Below, piece by piece: positions 23,549 through 32,387 of a stretch of 36,750 bases of DNA; position 1 is the first letter of the stretch, and each line of letters begins with the position of its first letter. The notes under the pieces were generated by a model, which searched no databases, was not told the origin of the DNA, and worked only from the letters and a program-made list of their open reading frames with translations. The DNA is from SIO4C1 sp039180385 (lineage in GTDB: Bacteria > Cyanobacteriota > Cyanobacteriia > Phormidesmidales > Phormidesmidaceae): contig JBCDDJ010000011.1 of NCBI GenBank assembly GCA_039180385.1, forward strand, positions 1-36,750, given 5' to 3'. A program made the position numbers and the translations under genes.

Positions 23549-26505
23549 GCTTTACGAAGCGCCAAGCAGCGTTTTGTCTGAGGGCTGCTGGCCTCTATTT
23601 GAAAAGCGTCTACCGAGGTTTGTAAGTCATCTGTGAGTCCAGCCGTTTTTTGCAGCAGGTCTGCAAGCTGATCAGAGGATGCGGAAACCTGTTGTGACAT
23701 TTGCGCTATCTTTTGGCTGACGCCGACAATCGTTTGAGAGAGTTCTGATTGTGAGGTGGTTTCATCATTAATCACCCGGATTGCTTGATCCATTTGACTG
23801 GCAGCAGTCAACAGGCTTGTCATCCCCGCTTGGGTTTGGGTGACCAAGTGTATCCCCTCTTGGGCCTGAGTTTTGCCAAAGGTCATCGCTTCGGTGATGT
23901 GATCGGTCTCTATCCGAATTGTGTTGAGGGTAGTCTCAAGAGTCTGGGTCACCTGTCTGGCTTGATTGGCAAGTTGACTCATCTCGTCAGCTGCGATCGC
24001 AAATTTGTGACCATCCTCCCCGGCTTTGCTGGCTTCCAGGCCCGCATTAATCGCCAATAGATGGGTTTGCATGGCAATGTTGTCCAACCAGGCAACCATT
24101 TGAAAGACTTGCTGGGACGCGTCTTCTAAAGACTGGACCTTTTTATCACTGACATGGATAATTTCTTGTAACGTCAGCATTGTTTGGGCTGTTTGCTCCA
24201 GGGTGATGTCGTTGAAGGTTAAGGTACTTGATGACGTTTGCGCTGCCCTTTGGGCTTGATGGGTCGCTGCTTGGGTGGTTGCCAATGAATGCCGTAGGGT
24301 TTCAAAAGACTCACAGGCAAACTCAGTTAACTGGGCTTGGTGTGCTGCTTCGTTTGAGAGCGTCTGCAGCGCACTGTCCCCATTACTCAAACCTGTGTTG
24401 ACCTGGGCTGTATTTTGTTTTACGGCGACAATCATCTGTCTAATGCTTTCAAGCAGGGCATTAAAGCAGTCAGCCACGATGCCAATCTCGTCGTCGGAGA
24501 CCTCTGCCCGCACTGTAAAATCGCCTCGGACAGCGGTTTCTACCTGATTGAGTAAGTTAACCAGCTGATTTTGCAGCTGATCCTTTTGATGCTTTTGAGT
24601 GTAGAGTGTTTCGGCAAATAGGCCACTGCGTTCTTTTTGTAAAAACAGATTTGCCTGCTCCAGGGCATAACCTAGCTGGTGGCCAATCTGATTTAAGAGA
24701 GAAATTTCATCGGGCCGCCAGTTTTGGGGGTGATCGCACCGATAGGCCATCAGCAAGCCTATCAGGCTGCCGTCAACTAAGATCGGAACCGCTAAATGAT
24801 TTGGGTTGGCAGCGGTGATCAGCTGCATCGGACCATAAGCAGTGGACTCGGTTAAATGAAGATCATTGAGTTGTGCAGGGTGATGGGCAGAGCCTAGTTG
24901 ATTGTTAGAGGCTTGACTATCAGAGTCTGCGAGAATTGTGCCTTGAGAGTCTGACTCAAAGCTGTAGACAATCATCCGGTCGGCTGCGATCGCAGTTTGA
25001 GTCTCCTGCACAGCGGTTGCTAAAATTTGTTGAGGATCGAGAACGGCCCGAAGATTCTGAGTAAGGGTGTAAAGCTGCTGTTCTCGCTTGGCGACGGCTT
25101 GTTGCTGCTGCCGTGAGACTAACTGGGCTAGGGCATAGCCCACTTGAATTGACAGAACCTTTAGCCAGTCTTGCTCAAGATATTCCCAAATGCGGGCATG
25201 GGTACATTGATGGATACAAAGCAGCGCCACCAGTTTATCGTTGACTAAGATCGGCGCGACCAGGCTGGATTGAACGTCGGTGTCTGCCAACAACTCAGGA
25301 TGGCATTGGGGTAAGACGTGACTTGAGATCTGATCCGAGCTAGAAATCTGGCCAGCTTGGTACTGTCTGAGCAGGTCTGGGGAGATCGGGTGGTGGATAA
25401 ATTGGCCGAGGACGCTGGGCCAATCGTGTTCAACGGCCTCGGCGATTACCTGCGCGCTTTGATAGTCAGGGTCAACTCGATAGACCAAAACGCGATCTGC
25501 CTGCAACAGGTCATGAATGCCGTTGACGGCCCTCTGAAAAATGGCTTCTGAGGTTTGGAGCCTCTGAATTTGAGCAGTGAGCGCAGCAAGTGCCTTAAAT
25601 TGCTGGGATTGATGCTCATAATGCTGCACCTCATCCATCAGAGCCTGTTCGGCAGTGGTAATGTTGTCGGCAAGCTGGTTAAAGGTGACGGCTAGCTGCC
25701 CTAGCTCGTCCTGGGAAGAGATCTCTGCTCGGGCCTGCCTCGCGCCAGATGCAAATTTGTGAGCGGTATTTTGTAGCCGTTTGATCGGGTTAACGAGGGT
25801 ATTTCCTAAGAGCATGGCCACGCCCACATCAATCAGCAAGACAACGATAGCCACGAGGAGTTGTATCGACAGACTCTTGATTAGCAAATCATTCAAACCT
25901 TGCTCTGATAGACCACGCACTAAGAGGGCCGTAGGTTCACCATTGCCCGGTTGCATCATTTGGGCGGCAACGGTGTAGGTTTGCTCGTTCAGGGTAAGCC
26001 GATGGGTGATCACCTGGCCCTCAGCGGCGATCGCCTGGGCTAAAAAGTCGTCGTTGGGCAAGGGCAGATTTGCCAGAGGAGCTGGGTCGCTCGTGCCATG
26101 GGTCGTGCTCGTCAGGGGAACGCTCTCAAACTCACCCGTTGATTGTTGGATATAAAGTATGCTGTAGCCATTTTCATCAGACATCAGCGCCGCTGGGAGC
26201 GCCGACAAATTGCCACTGGTGTCATACTCTAGTTGACTCATTGCCAGCTCTGATTTGGCTTGATTGGCCAGCTGTGTTCTGCCATTGGCCATGATTAAAG
26301 CAGTGCTAACACTGATTAGCCCTACCACCGTAACCACATCAGAGAGCACCAACCCAAGCAGTTGTTTACCCCGCATAGAGAGTTTAGATATACCCTTGAG
26401 GTGAGGAGATAACCTGTCTTTTGATGATGCTTGCAAAGCATTAACCGGGGTGGACTGAACCCTAGATAAATTAAGACGGTTGTTGGTTAAGTTGTATGGC
26501 ATCAT
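23545..26505 (-). CDS. GAF-containing chemoreceptor with cyanobacteriochrome-like GAF1 (PixJ-like)
   Basis: A 986-aa receptor. TM1 is about 51-73, an extracytoplasmic part of about 130 residues follows, TM2 is about 210-234, then HAMP (235-287). GAF1 (305-465) contains DRVLVYRVDPDYQ, YQAGQI, LPQCHPELL and LVAPIL with HQC; Cys401-His402 align with the bilin-attachment Cys-His of cyanobacteriochromes. No second DXCF cysteine is seen. GAF2 (480-620) lacks that Cys. A second HAMP-like segment (about 640-692) leads to the signalling domain, whose tip (THLLAINAGLEASKAGEDGH) departs from consensus. Layout (TM-HAMP-GAF-GAF-HAMP-MA) resembles Synechocystis PixJ/TaxD1, a phototaxis receptor. Pigment binding is inferred, not shown. 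Confidence 0.88.
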   Translation of the reverse strand: MMPYNLTNNRLNLSRVQSTPVNALQASSKDRLSPHLKGISKLSMRGKQLLGLVLSDVVTVVGLISVSTALIMANGRTQLANQAKSELAMSQLEYDTSGNLSALPAALMSDENGYSILYIQQSTGEFESVPLTSTTHGTSDPAPLANLPLPNDDFLAQAIAAEGQVITHRLTLNEQTYTVAAQMMQPGNGEPTALLVRGLSEQGLNDLLIKSLSIQLLVAIVVLLIDVGVAMLLGNTLVNPIKRLQNTAHKFASGARQARAEISSQDELGQLAVTFNQLADNITTAEQALMDEVQHYEHQSQQFKALAALTAQIQRLQTSEAIFQRAVNGIHDLLQADRVLVYRVDPDYQSAQVIAEAVEHDWPSVLGQFIHHPISPDLLRQYQAGQISSSDQISSHVLPQCHPELLADTDVQSSLVAPILVNDKLVALLCIHQCTHARIWEYLEQDWLKVLSIQVGYALAQLVSRQQQQAVAKREQQLYTLTQNLRAVLDPQQILATAVQETQTAIAADRMIVYSFESDSQGTILADSDSQASNNQLGSAHHPAQLNDLHLTESTAYGPMQLITAANPNHLAVPILVDGSLIGLLMAYRCDHPQNWRPDEISLLNQIGHQLGYALEQANLFLQKERSGLFAETLYTQKHQKDQLQNQLVNLLNQVETAVRGDFTVRAEVSDDEIGIVADCFNALLESIRQMIVAVKQNTAQVNTGLSNGDSALQTLSNEAAHQAQLTEFACESFETLRHSLATTQAATHQAQRAAQTSSSTLTFNDITLEQTAQTMLTLQEIIHVSDKKVQSLEDASQQVFQMVAWLDNIAMQTHLLAINAGLEASKAGEDGHKFAIAADEMSQLANQARQVTQTLETTLNTIRIETDHITEAMTFGKTQAQEGIHLVTQTQAGMTSLLTAASQMDQAIRVINDETTSQSELSQTIVGVSQKIAQMSQQVSASSDQLADLLQKTAGLTDDLQTSVDAFQIEASSPQTKRCLALRKA

Positions 26506-27406
26506 CTTTCAGAATTCCAAATCAGAGCTGAGAATTTTTGGGATGTCTTGGGAAATGTCTAGTAATTCTTATGAGGTGTCTGCCGGTGAGGCGTCTGCTG
26601 GGCAATTCAGCAAAACGCTACAGGCGCGAAAAGTTAAGGCAGTCTCAAGACCGCGAGTCAGTGCTTTATTCCCGCCTGGGAGGGGCAACGGCGTGAGTTG
26701 GTTCGATCGTGTTAGTCCGCGTCGCGCAGGCGAATTAGACAGGGGGCATTTGCGAGAGCGGTTCTCAGGGAGAAGTTGTAGTGCGTCTACAACCGCCTAA
26801 CGGCAGAATATATCAGTAAACAGGGTTGTTGTTTGTTGTGGTAGTGCCCGTGATGCAGAGTCTGTTTGAATTAAGAATACACATCAAATGAGTTATGGGG
26901 ATGCGGAGTCTCACCCACCTTAGGCGTGTTGGTGTCGAATCAAAGGTCAGTAGGATCAAGGAGATTGTGAATATTCTTTCTCAGTCTTTTTACACGAGCT
27001 GTTCTTTTCTCAGTGAGTTCACGGGTATATCGTCAGTGTCTTAGGGAATTTATCCAAGTGAGCGGGGCTGCAAAGGCCGAGGCCCCCTTGGCTTCAGACA
27101 ATGCCCCTAGACTACGTACGTGTTAGCACTGAGAATCACGAATTGCTACTACGGTCTTTTGGTTTGAATAAGGCTAGGATTCATCAGGATTGTCCAGAGG
27201 CCGATGCTTTCGTTTGGCTAATTCTGTGACTAAACTCATGAGAAAGCTCACAGTGAAAATTAGCCCTAACCCCTATCTAATAAAGGATTTTATGATTTAG
27301 GCGGGCAGGGTAAATATTGGTTTTGGCACTTGCAAAAGATATAGCTGATCCAATTATCTTAAGATTTTAGCTTTAAGCGTGAATACGGGTTTCTACGGAG
27401 AGGACA
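26506..27406. other. Intergenic region, no convincing gene
   Basis: About 0.9 kb between the GAF receptor start (minus) and the transaldolase terminator. A plus-strand ORF overlapping the receptor start (to 26800) has no recognisable family and Arg/Ser-rich composition typical of chance frames. A hairpin GTTGTAG-tgcgt-CTACAAC lies at 26775-26793, and a GC-rich fold GGGGC...GCCCC around 27065-27087. The receptor promoter should lie here. No tRNA or tmRNA signature was found. Confidence 0.5.
26775..26793. other. 7-bp perfect hairpin upstream of the GAF receptor
   Basis: GTTGTAG and CTACAAC flank a five-base loop about 270 bp upstream of the receptor start. It could be a regulator site or a leader hairpin; function unknown. 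Confidence 0.3.
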
Positions 27407-27443
27407 AATCCGCCCGTTGTTAATGTGGATGCTCGGGCGGATT
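27407..27443 (-). terminator. Terminator hairpin of the transaldolase gene
   Basis: AATCCGCCCG (27407-27416) and CGGGCGGATT (27434-27443) form a perfect 10-bp stem 10 bp past the transaldolase stop codon (27454). On the minus strand the stem is followed by TTGTCCTC, a weak T-tract. Position and stem strength support a terminator. Confidence 0.75.
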
Positions 27444-27453
27444 CGATTCTGGC

Positions 27454-28632
27454 CTAAACCTTGGCTAGTTTGAACGCTGCCCCCAGACCAGCGCCCATTT
27501 CTTCTGGGGTGATCTTGCCGTCGTGGTCTATGTCGAGGGCATCAAAGACCGCGTCAGAGCCCATCCATTCTTCGCGGGTAATAAAGCCGTCACCGTCGAG
27601 GTCATAGGCGCGAAAGACGTCTTTAGCAGCGTGGCCAACCACAGCTTGCCCGTCCAGCTGGGCCAGGCGATCTGCCAATAAAGATTCTAAAGATTCGAGA
27701 GCTTTTGTAAATCCTTGAATGCCCTCGGCTAGCTTTTCCGACGCCATGCGGTCTTCGGCATGCATTTTGTCAAAGGTGGCTTTGTCTACGGAGATTTTCT
27801 CAAGCGCTAAGTCAGTTGCTTTCTCAGGTGAGAGCTTACGGGGGAGATCACCCGTCATCTCATCCAACTGAGCCAGCAGCTTGGGCGAAATCGTCAGCAA
27901 ATCGCACCCTGCTAACTCGGTCAGTTCGTCAGTGTTGCGAAAGCTTGCACCCATGACCTCCGTGGAGTAGCCAAATTTTTTATAGTAGTTATAGATTTCG
28001 GTGACGGACAAGACACCCGGATCTTCTGCAGGTGGGTATGAGTCTCTGCCAGTGTCTTTTTTGTACCAGTCAAGAATCCGCCCTACAAATGGAGAAATCA
28101 GCGTGATGCCTGCCTCTGCACAGGCAATCGCCTGGTGTAGGCCAAACAGCAGCGTCAGGTTGCAATGGATGCCCTCTTTCTCTAGGATCTCGGCGGCTTT
28201 AATACCCTCCCAGGTGGAGGCAATCTTGATCAAAATTCTTTCACGGGAGATGCCAACGGTTTCATATTGAGAAATCAGATCGCGGGCGGTGGCCAGGGTG
28301 CCCTCGGTATCGTAAGACAGCCGGGCGTCAACTTCGGTGGAGACCCGACCAGGAATAATTTCAAGGATTTTGCGGCCAAAGGCCACGGCCAAGCGTTTGA
28401 AGGCAAGATTGGCAACTTCCTGTGCATCTGCATTGGGGCCAGCATCGGCCTTAGCCATTCGCAACGTTTCGTCCACAATGCCCTGATACTGAGGCATCTG
28501 GGCCGCCGCCGTAATTAAGGAGGGGTTCGTTGTCGCGTCCCGTGGCTTGAACTGCTCGATCGCTTGAATATCGCCAGTATCGGCAACCACGACAGTCATT
28601 TCACGCAATTGCTCCAGGAGGGTCGGTGCCAT
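27454..28632 (-). CDS. tal: Transaldolase with C-terminal EF-hand pair
   Basis: Transaldolase moves a dihydroxyacetone unit between sedoheptulose-7-P and glyceraldehyde-3-P in the pentose phosphate pathway. The TalB-type core (1-325) shows DATTNPSLI, the Schiff-base Lys136 in ILIKIASTWEGI, and CNLTLLFGLHQA. After a short linker there are two canonical EF-hand loops at about 344-355 (DLDGDGFITREE) and 367-378 (DIDHDGKITPEE), suggesting calcium binding. The 392-aa length, versus about 317 for E. coli TalB, is explained by this tail. I chose ATG 28632, with GGAG six bases before it; a GTG lies four codons upstream. A strong hairpin follows the stop. Divergent from the haem peroxidase gene. Confidence 0.96.
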   Translation of the reverse strand: MAPTLLEQLREMTVVVADTGDIQAIEQFKPRDATTNPSLITAAAQMPQYQGIVDETLRMAKADAGPNADAQEVANLAFKRLAVAFGRKILEIIPGRVSTEVDARLSYDTEGTLATARDLISQYETVGISRERILIKIASTWEGIKAAEILEKEGIHCNLTLLFGLHQAIACAEAGITLISPFVGRILDWYKKDTGRDSYPPAEDPGVLSVTEIYNYYKKFGYSTEVMGASFRNTDELTELAGCDLLTISPKLLAQLDEMTGDLPRKLSPEKATDLALEKISVDKATFDKMHAEDRMASEKLAEGIQGFTKALESLESLLADRLAQLDGQAVVGHAAKDVFRAYDLDGDGFITREEWMGSDAVFDALDIDHDGKITPEEMGAGLGAAFKLAKV

Positions 28633-28855
28633 AGTGTACTCCACTGTATTTTTTAGCGACTGGGTTTATTGATCACGCCTGTATTGTAGTCACACCAGGA
28701 CGAGCTGTCCGTAATCTAAAGACCGATTTTGGAAACCTAAAGGCTAATTGTGGAAGGGTGCAAAGGTACCCACCAGGGTGCTGCGATCGCAAGCCCCATC
28801 AGCCATTCTAAAAGATATAAACATAACTGACATTTCACTGACATCTAAAAAATCC
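28633..28855. promoter_or_regulatory. Divergent promoter region, transaldolase and haem peroxidase
   Basis: Both genes are read outward from this 223-bp gap, so it must hold both promoters. A GCGATCGC octamer lies at about 28783. The plus-strand peroxidase frame stays open back to a TTG at 28748. I see no convincing -35/-10 pair or operator. Confidence 0.4.
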
Positions 28856-30553
28856 ATGCACGACTATGTGATTCGCGGCCGTGTCATTGGGCAGGGTTGC
28901 AACAGTTTGCGCGTTGAAGCTTGGGATAAAGACTTGATTTGGGATGATCCGTTGGGGATGGCCACTACCGATGCCCAGGGTAAGTTTTTAATCCGCTTTG
29001 ATCGGTTTACGTTTTGGGATTTGTTCCTGGAGCGTAAACCCGATCTTTATTTCAAAATTTTTCGGGCTGATACCTTAATCCACAACACTGAGAATAGCGT
29101 GCTGTGGAATGTGAGCCGCCCCGATATTGAAGTCTGTATTGAAATGGCATCTACCGAAATTCCGATCGCTCAACCCCCTATACATCAAGGAGGAAAACCT
29201 CAGATGGTCAGTCATGGCACCCTGCATTTGCGCAGCGGCTACGGGCCCTATTCGCCCTTCGATGAGAGTGGAAAGTTTGGTCGCCTCTTCCCCTATCTCA
29301 AGCCCTTTGAGGCCAGCGATGAATGGCTGACCAAAGTGGCCGAACTGATGGATGACGAAACCCTCGACGACGCCACCCGCGATAGCCAATCGATTGCCGC
29401 TGGGTTTACGTTTTTGGGTCAGTTTATCGACCACGATATTACCTTTGACCCCACCTCTAGCTTAGAAAAGCAAAATGACCCGATTGCGACCCGCAATTTT
29501 CGCACCCCGCTGCTAGAGCTAGATAACCTTTATGGCTCTGGGCCAGAAAGCAACCCCTACCTTTATGACCAGGACCAGGATGGCAAGTTTCTGCTGGGTG
29601 AAGACGGCATCGACCTACCCCGAAATACTCAGAAGGTCGCTCTGATTGGCGATCCGCGTAATGACGAAAACAAAATTGTGTCGCAGCTACAGCTGGCGTT
29701 CCTGAAATTTCACAACGCCGTCATCGATCACCCGACCGTCCAGGCGTATCCCAAGGGACAGCGCTTTGAAAAAGCCCAGGAGATTGTGCGTTGGCACTAT
29801 CAGTGGATCGTGCTCCATGAGTATCTGCCGCTGACGGTCAGCCAAGAACTGGTCGATGACATTTTGAAAAATGGCCTGAAAATCTTTAAATGGAAAGTCG
29901 AGCCGTTTATCCCGGTTGAGTTCTCAGTGGCGGCTTTTCGCCTCGGGCACAGCCAGGTGCGCAATCGCTACCGCGTGAATGAAAAACTTGAGGCAAAGCT
30001 GTTTGAGCTGAGTTTCTTTAATCAACAACGCGGTATCACCCAAGACGAGAAAGTAGATTGGCGTTTCTTTTTTGAGCTAGATGTCCACTGTCCTCCCCAG
30101 GCCAGCCGTAAGCTAGACCAAAAGCTAGCCAACATTTTGAAAGATTTGCCCGCCCCCATTGTGGGACCTGACGACCAAAGACGTTCGCTGGCGTTGCGAA
30201 ACCTGCTGCGCGGTAAGTCGTTTGGGTTACCCTCTGGGCAGTCGGTGGCCTGTGCCATGGGCATCTCACCGTTGCCCAATGAGAAATTAGGGCTGGCGGG
30301 TATTGAGGTCAGTGGTGAAGCCCCTGTAGAGGCCCCCCTGTGGTACTACATTCTCAAAGAGGCCGAGCTTTACAGCGGCGGTGAAACCCTGGGCCCCGTT
30401 GGCGGTCGCCTGGTGGCAGAGGTTTTGGTTGGCCTGCTGGTGGGTGATTTTAAATCTTATCTGACCCTCGATCCTTGCTGGAAGCCGTTTTTAGGCAGCC
30501 GTGAGGGCGAGTTTACGATGGCTGATTTACTCCAGGTGGCTGGGGTCGCTTAG
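28856..30553 (+). CDS. Animal-type haem peroxidase with N-terminal transthyretin-like domain
   Basis: A 565-aa protein from the ATG at 28856; the frame is open to a TTG at 28748 but the extra 36 residues look non-conserved. Residues about 1-90 resemble a transthyretin-like beta domain (IRGRVIGQG, VEAWDKDLIWDDPLG, KPDLYFKIF). The peroxidase domain follows: distal His193 in GQFIDHDITFD, GDPRNDENKIVSQLQ with FHNAVIDH, and proximal His365 in FRLGHSQVRNRY. It also has LVAEVLVGLL near the C-terminus. Such enzymes use peroxide to oxidise halides, phenols or lipids. No signal peptide is seen, so it is cytoplasmic or exported by an unrecognised route. A strong terminator follows. Confidence 0.9.
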   Translation: MHDYVIRGRVIGQGCNSLRVEAWDKDLIWDDPLGMATTDAQGKFLIRFDRFTFWDLFLERKPDLYFKIFRADTLIHNTENSVLWNVSRPDIEVCIEMASTEIPIAQPPIHQGGKPQMVSHGTLHLRSGYGPYSPFDESGKFGRLFPYLKPFEASDEWLTKVAELMDDETLDDATRDSQSIAAGFTFLGQFIDHDITFDPTSSLEKQNDPIATRNFRTPLLELDNLYGSGPESNPYLYDQDQDGKFLLGEDGIDLPRNTQKVALIGDPRNDENKIVSQLQLAFLKFHNAVIDHPTVQAYPKGQRFEKAQEIVRWHYQWIVLHEYLPLTVSQELVDDILKNGLKIFKWKVEPFIPVEFSVAAFRLGHSQVRNRYRVNEKLEAKLFELSFFNQQRGITQDEKVDWRFFFELDVHCPPQASRKLDQKLANILKDLPAPIVGPDDQRRSLALRNLLRGKSFGLPSGQSVACAMGISPLPNEKLGLAGIEVSGEAPVEAPLWYYILKEAELYSGGETLGPVGGRLVAEVLVGLLVGDFKSYLTLDPCWKPFLGSREGEFTMADLLQVAGVA

Positions 30554-30602
30554 AAATTCCTGCCCCTCACAAGTTGACTGTCTCGTCTGACAATCCCCTC
30601 TG

Positions 30603-30633
30603 ACCAGAGTCTACCAGGGCTCTGGTTTTTTTT
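30603..30633 (+). terminator. Rho-independent terminator after the haem peroxidase
   Basis: ACCAGAG (30603-30609) pairs with CTCTGGT (30620-30626) around a 10-base loop, followed by a run of eight T. It lies 50 bp past the stop codon and is oriented for the plus strand only. Confidence 0.88.
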
Positions 30634-30687
30634 AGGAGGCAGGCCCCTCGCCCCTCGGTATCGGGGACAATCAATCGGGATTTTGCA

Positions 30688-32049
30688 TTATGCCCGTAAA
30701 GACGTCGCGATCGCATCGCGCAGTATCGACAACCCCAGTTCAATTTCCTCATCAGACACCGTCAGAGGGGGGGCAATCCTGAAAACACCGCCCATCCCTG
30801 GCAGGTTAACAATATTCATACTTAAACCCAGGTCCAGGCACTTTTGAGTGATGAGGGCTCCTAAATCAGGGGCAGGGGCTTTGCTTTGTCGATCACAGAC
30901 AATTTCCATGCCGAGGAGCAACCCCCGTCCTCGGACATCGCCAATGCAGTCAAATTCATCTTGTAGCAAGGCCAGCCCTTGCTTGAGCTTTTGCCCAGCG
31001 AGCTGGGCCCTCTCGGTAAGATGGTCCCGCAGCAGCACCTTCAAAACAGTCAACCCAACAGCGGCAGGCAGGGGATCTGAAACATGTGTGGTGTAAAAGA
31101 CAAATCCACGGTCGTGACATCTCTGCTCAATCTCGGCTGAGGTCAGCACCGCCGACAGAGGCAACCCCGCCCCCAGGGTTTTAGACAGCGTGAGAAAATC
31201 TGGAACCACCCCGTCTTGCATAAACGCAAACATTTCTCCAGTTCGACCCAGGCCGGTTTGAGCTTCGTCGAGGATCAGCATCATGCCCCGCGCTTCGCAG
31301 TGCGCCTTGAGCGCTGTGAGATACCCCACTGGCAGCTCAAGAATGCCCCCCGCACTCAGAATCGGCTCGGCAATAAACGCAGCCAGCGCTCCGGTCGATT
31401 GGCGATCAATCAGCTCAAACCCATAGTCAAGCTCAGCCCGCCAGTCATAGTCAGCGCACTGGCCAGCGGTGGGGCCAAAGGTCGGGCGATAAAAATTGGG
31501 AGCCATCAAGGCAATGCCCCCCACCCCCAGCGGGCCATACCCTCGCCGCGCTGCTGAATAGGTGGCCGCCGCTGCCCCGCCGGTCATCCCATGCCACGAC
31601 TGGGCAAAGCCAACCACTTCATAGCCCCCGGTGGCTAGACGCGCCATTTTTAGTGCAGCTTCATTGGATTCTGCGCCGGTACTCAACAGCAAAACCCGAT
31701 CCAGCCCCGGTGGTGCCAGAGATGTCAGGGCTTCTGCCAGGTCCACCACAGGCTCTGACAGCATGCCGCTAAACAGGTGATCGAGGTTGCCAATGGCCTG
31801 ACGAACGGTCTTGACTACGTCTGGGTGACTATGGCCCAAAATGGCGCTCATCTGCCCCGAGGTAAAGTCAAGCACTTGACGGCCAGTGCGATCGCAGATA
31901 AAAGACCCCTCTGCACGGTGAGCAATAAAGTCTGAAAAAGCACCCCCATAGCGAATTAAGGACGTTTGGGCCCGCTCTAATACGGACTTCTTAGCCGTTG
32001 CAGACAAAGACGGGTCCGTTTTTGGGGTTTTGTCAGACGCTAGCACCAT
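30688..32049 (-). CDS. 2,2-dialkylglycine decarboxylase-like class III aminotransferase
   Basis: A 453-aa PLP enzyme of the class III (omega) aminotransferase fold. FTSGQMSAILGHSHP, LDHLFSGMLSEPVVDLA, LLLSTGAESNEAALK, FAQSWHGMTG, AFIAEPILSAGG, LILDEAQTGLGRTG and the PLP Lys290 in TLSKTLGAGLP follow the wording of Burkholderia 2,2-dialkylglycine decarboxylase as I recall it, almost end to end, including the C-terminal VNLPGMGGVFRIAPPLTVS. That enzyme decarboxylates alpha,alpha-dialkyl amino acids such as 2-aminoisobutyrate and transaminates pyruvate. A related transaminase specificity cannot be excluded. Convergent with the haem peroxidase and divergent from the DUF3253 gene across 83 bp. Confidence 0.88.
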   Translation of the reverse strand: MVLASDKTPKTDPSLSATAKKSVLERAQTSLIRYGGAFSDFIAHRAEGSFICDRTGRQVLDFTSGQMSAILGHSHPDVVKTVRQAIGNLDHLFSGMLSEPVVDLAEALTSLAPPGLDRVLLLSTGAESNEAALKMARLATGGYEVVGFAQSWHGMTGGAAAATYSAARRGYGPLGVGGIALMAPNFYRPTFGPTAGQCADYDWRAELDYGFELIDRQSTGALAAFIAEPILSAGGILELPVGYLTALKAHCEARGMMLILDEAQTGLGRTGEMFAFMQDGVVPDFLTLSKTLGAGLPLSAVLTSAEIEQRCHDRGFVFYTTHVSDPLPAAVGLTVLKVLLRDHLTERAQLAGQKLKQGLALLQDEFDCIGDVRGRGLLLGMEIVCDRQSKAPAPDLGALITQKCLDLGLSMNIVNLPGMGGVFRIAPPLTVSDEEIELGLSILRDAIATSLRA

Positions 32050-32132
32050 GGGTTTGCCTCACTCACAGGTTATAAGGGCACCGCTAAGTTTAACGCGGCG
32101 GCTATAGTCTGGAATATGTCAATCTTGAGACC

Positions 32133-32387
32133 ATGACAATTACACCTGCCCAAATCCAAACCTGTATCCTCACCCAGGTAGCCCAGCGCGGCCCTGACAA
32201 AACCATCTGCCCCTCCGAGATAGCCCGCGCGCTCGGCGGTGACGATTGGCGCGGCCTGATGGCACCCGTGCGTGAGCAGGGTAGGCAGCTGGCCGCTGCA
32301 GGCAAAATTTGGGTCATGCAAAAGGGGCAACGGGTGGATGCAGAACGGGCTAAAGGAGCGATTCGGTATCGGGTGGGGGGTGGGTAG
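32133..32387 (+). CDS. DUF3253 family small protein
   Basis: An 84-aa protein. The segment DKTICPSEIARALGGDDWRG and the helix-plus-wing pattern that follows (LMAPVREQGRQLAAAGKI, then GAIRYRV) are characteristic of DUF3253, a winged-helix-like family of unknown function. Many family members are single-domain like this one. The last codons and stop are built from a G-rich heptanucleotide repeat, so the C-terminal GGG may be a by-product of repeat growth. Divergent from the decarboxylase-like gene. Confidence 0.82.
   Translation: MTITPAQIQTCILTQVAQRGPDKTICPSEIARALGGDDWRGLMAPVREQGRQLAAAGKIWVMQKGQRVDAERAKGAIRYRVGGG

Noticed and set aside
26480..26800. Plus-strand 106-codon ORF overlapping the start of the GAF receptor
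   Set aside because: Antisense overlap with a real gene start, no ribosome site, Arg/Ser-rich chance-like composition and no family resemblance.
27062..27115. GGGGCTGCAA start suggestive of tmRNA
   Set aside because: Only the first few bases resemble ssrA; no tag-peptide frame, no tRNA-like 3' half with GTTCGA and CCA nearby.
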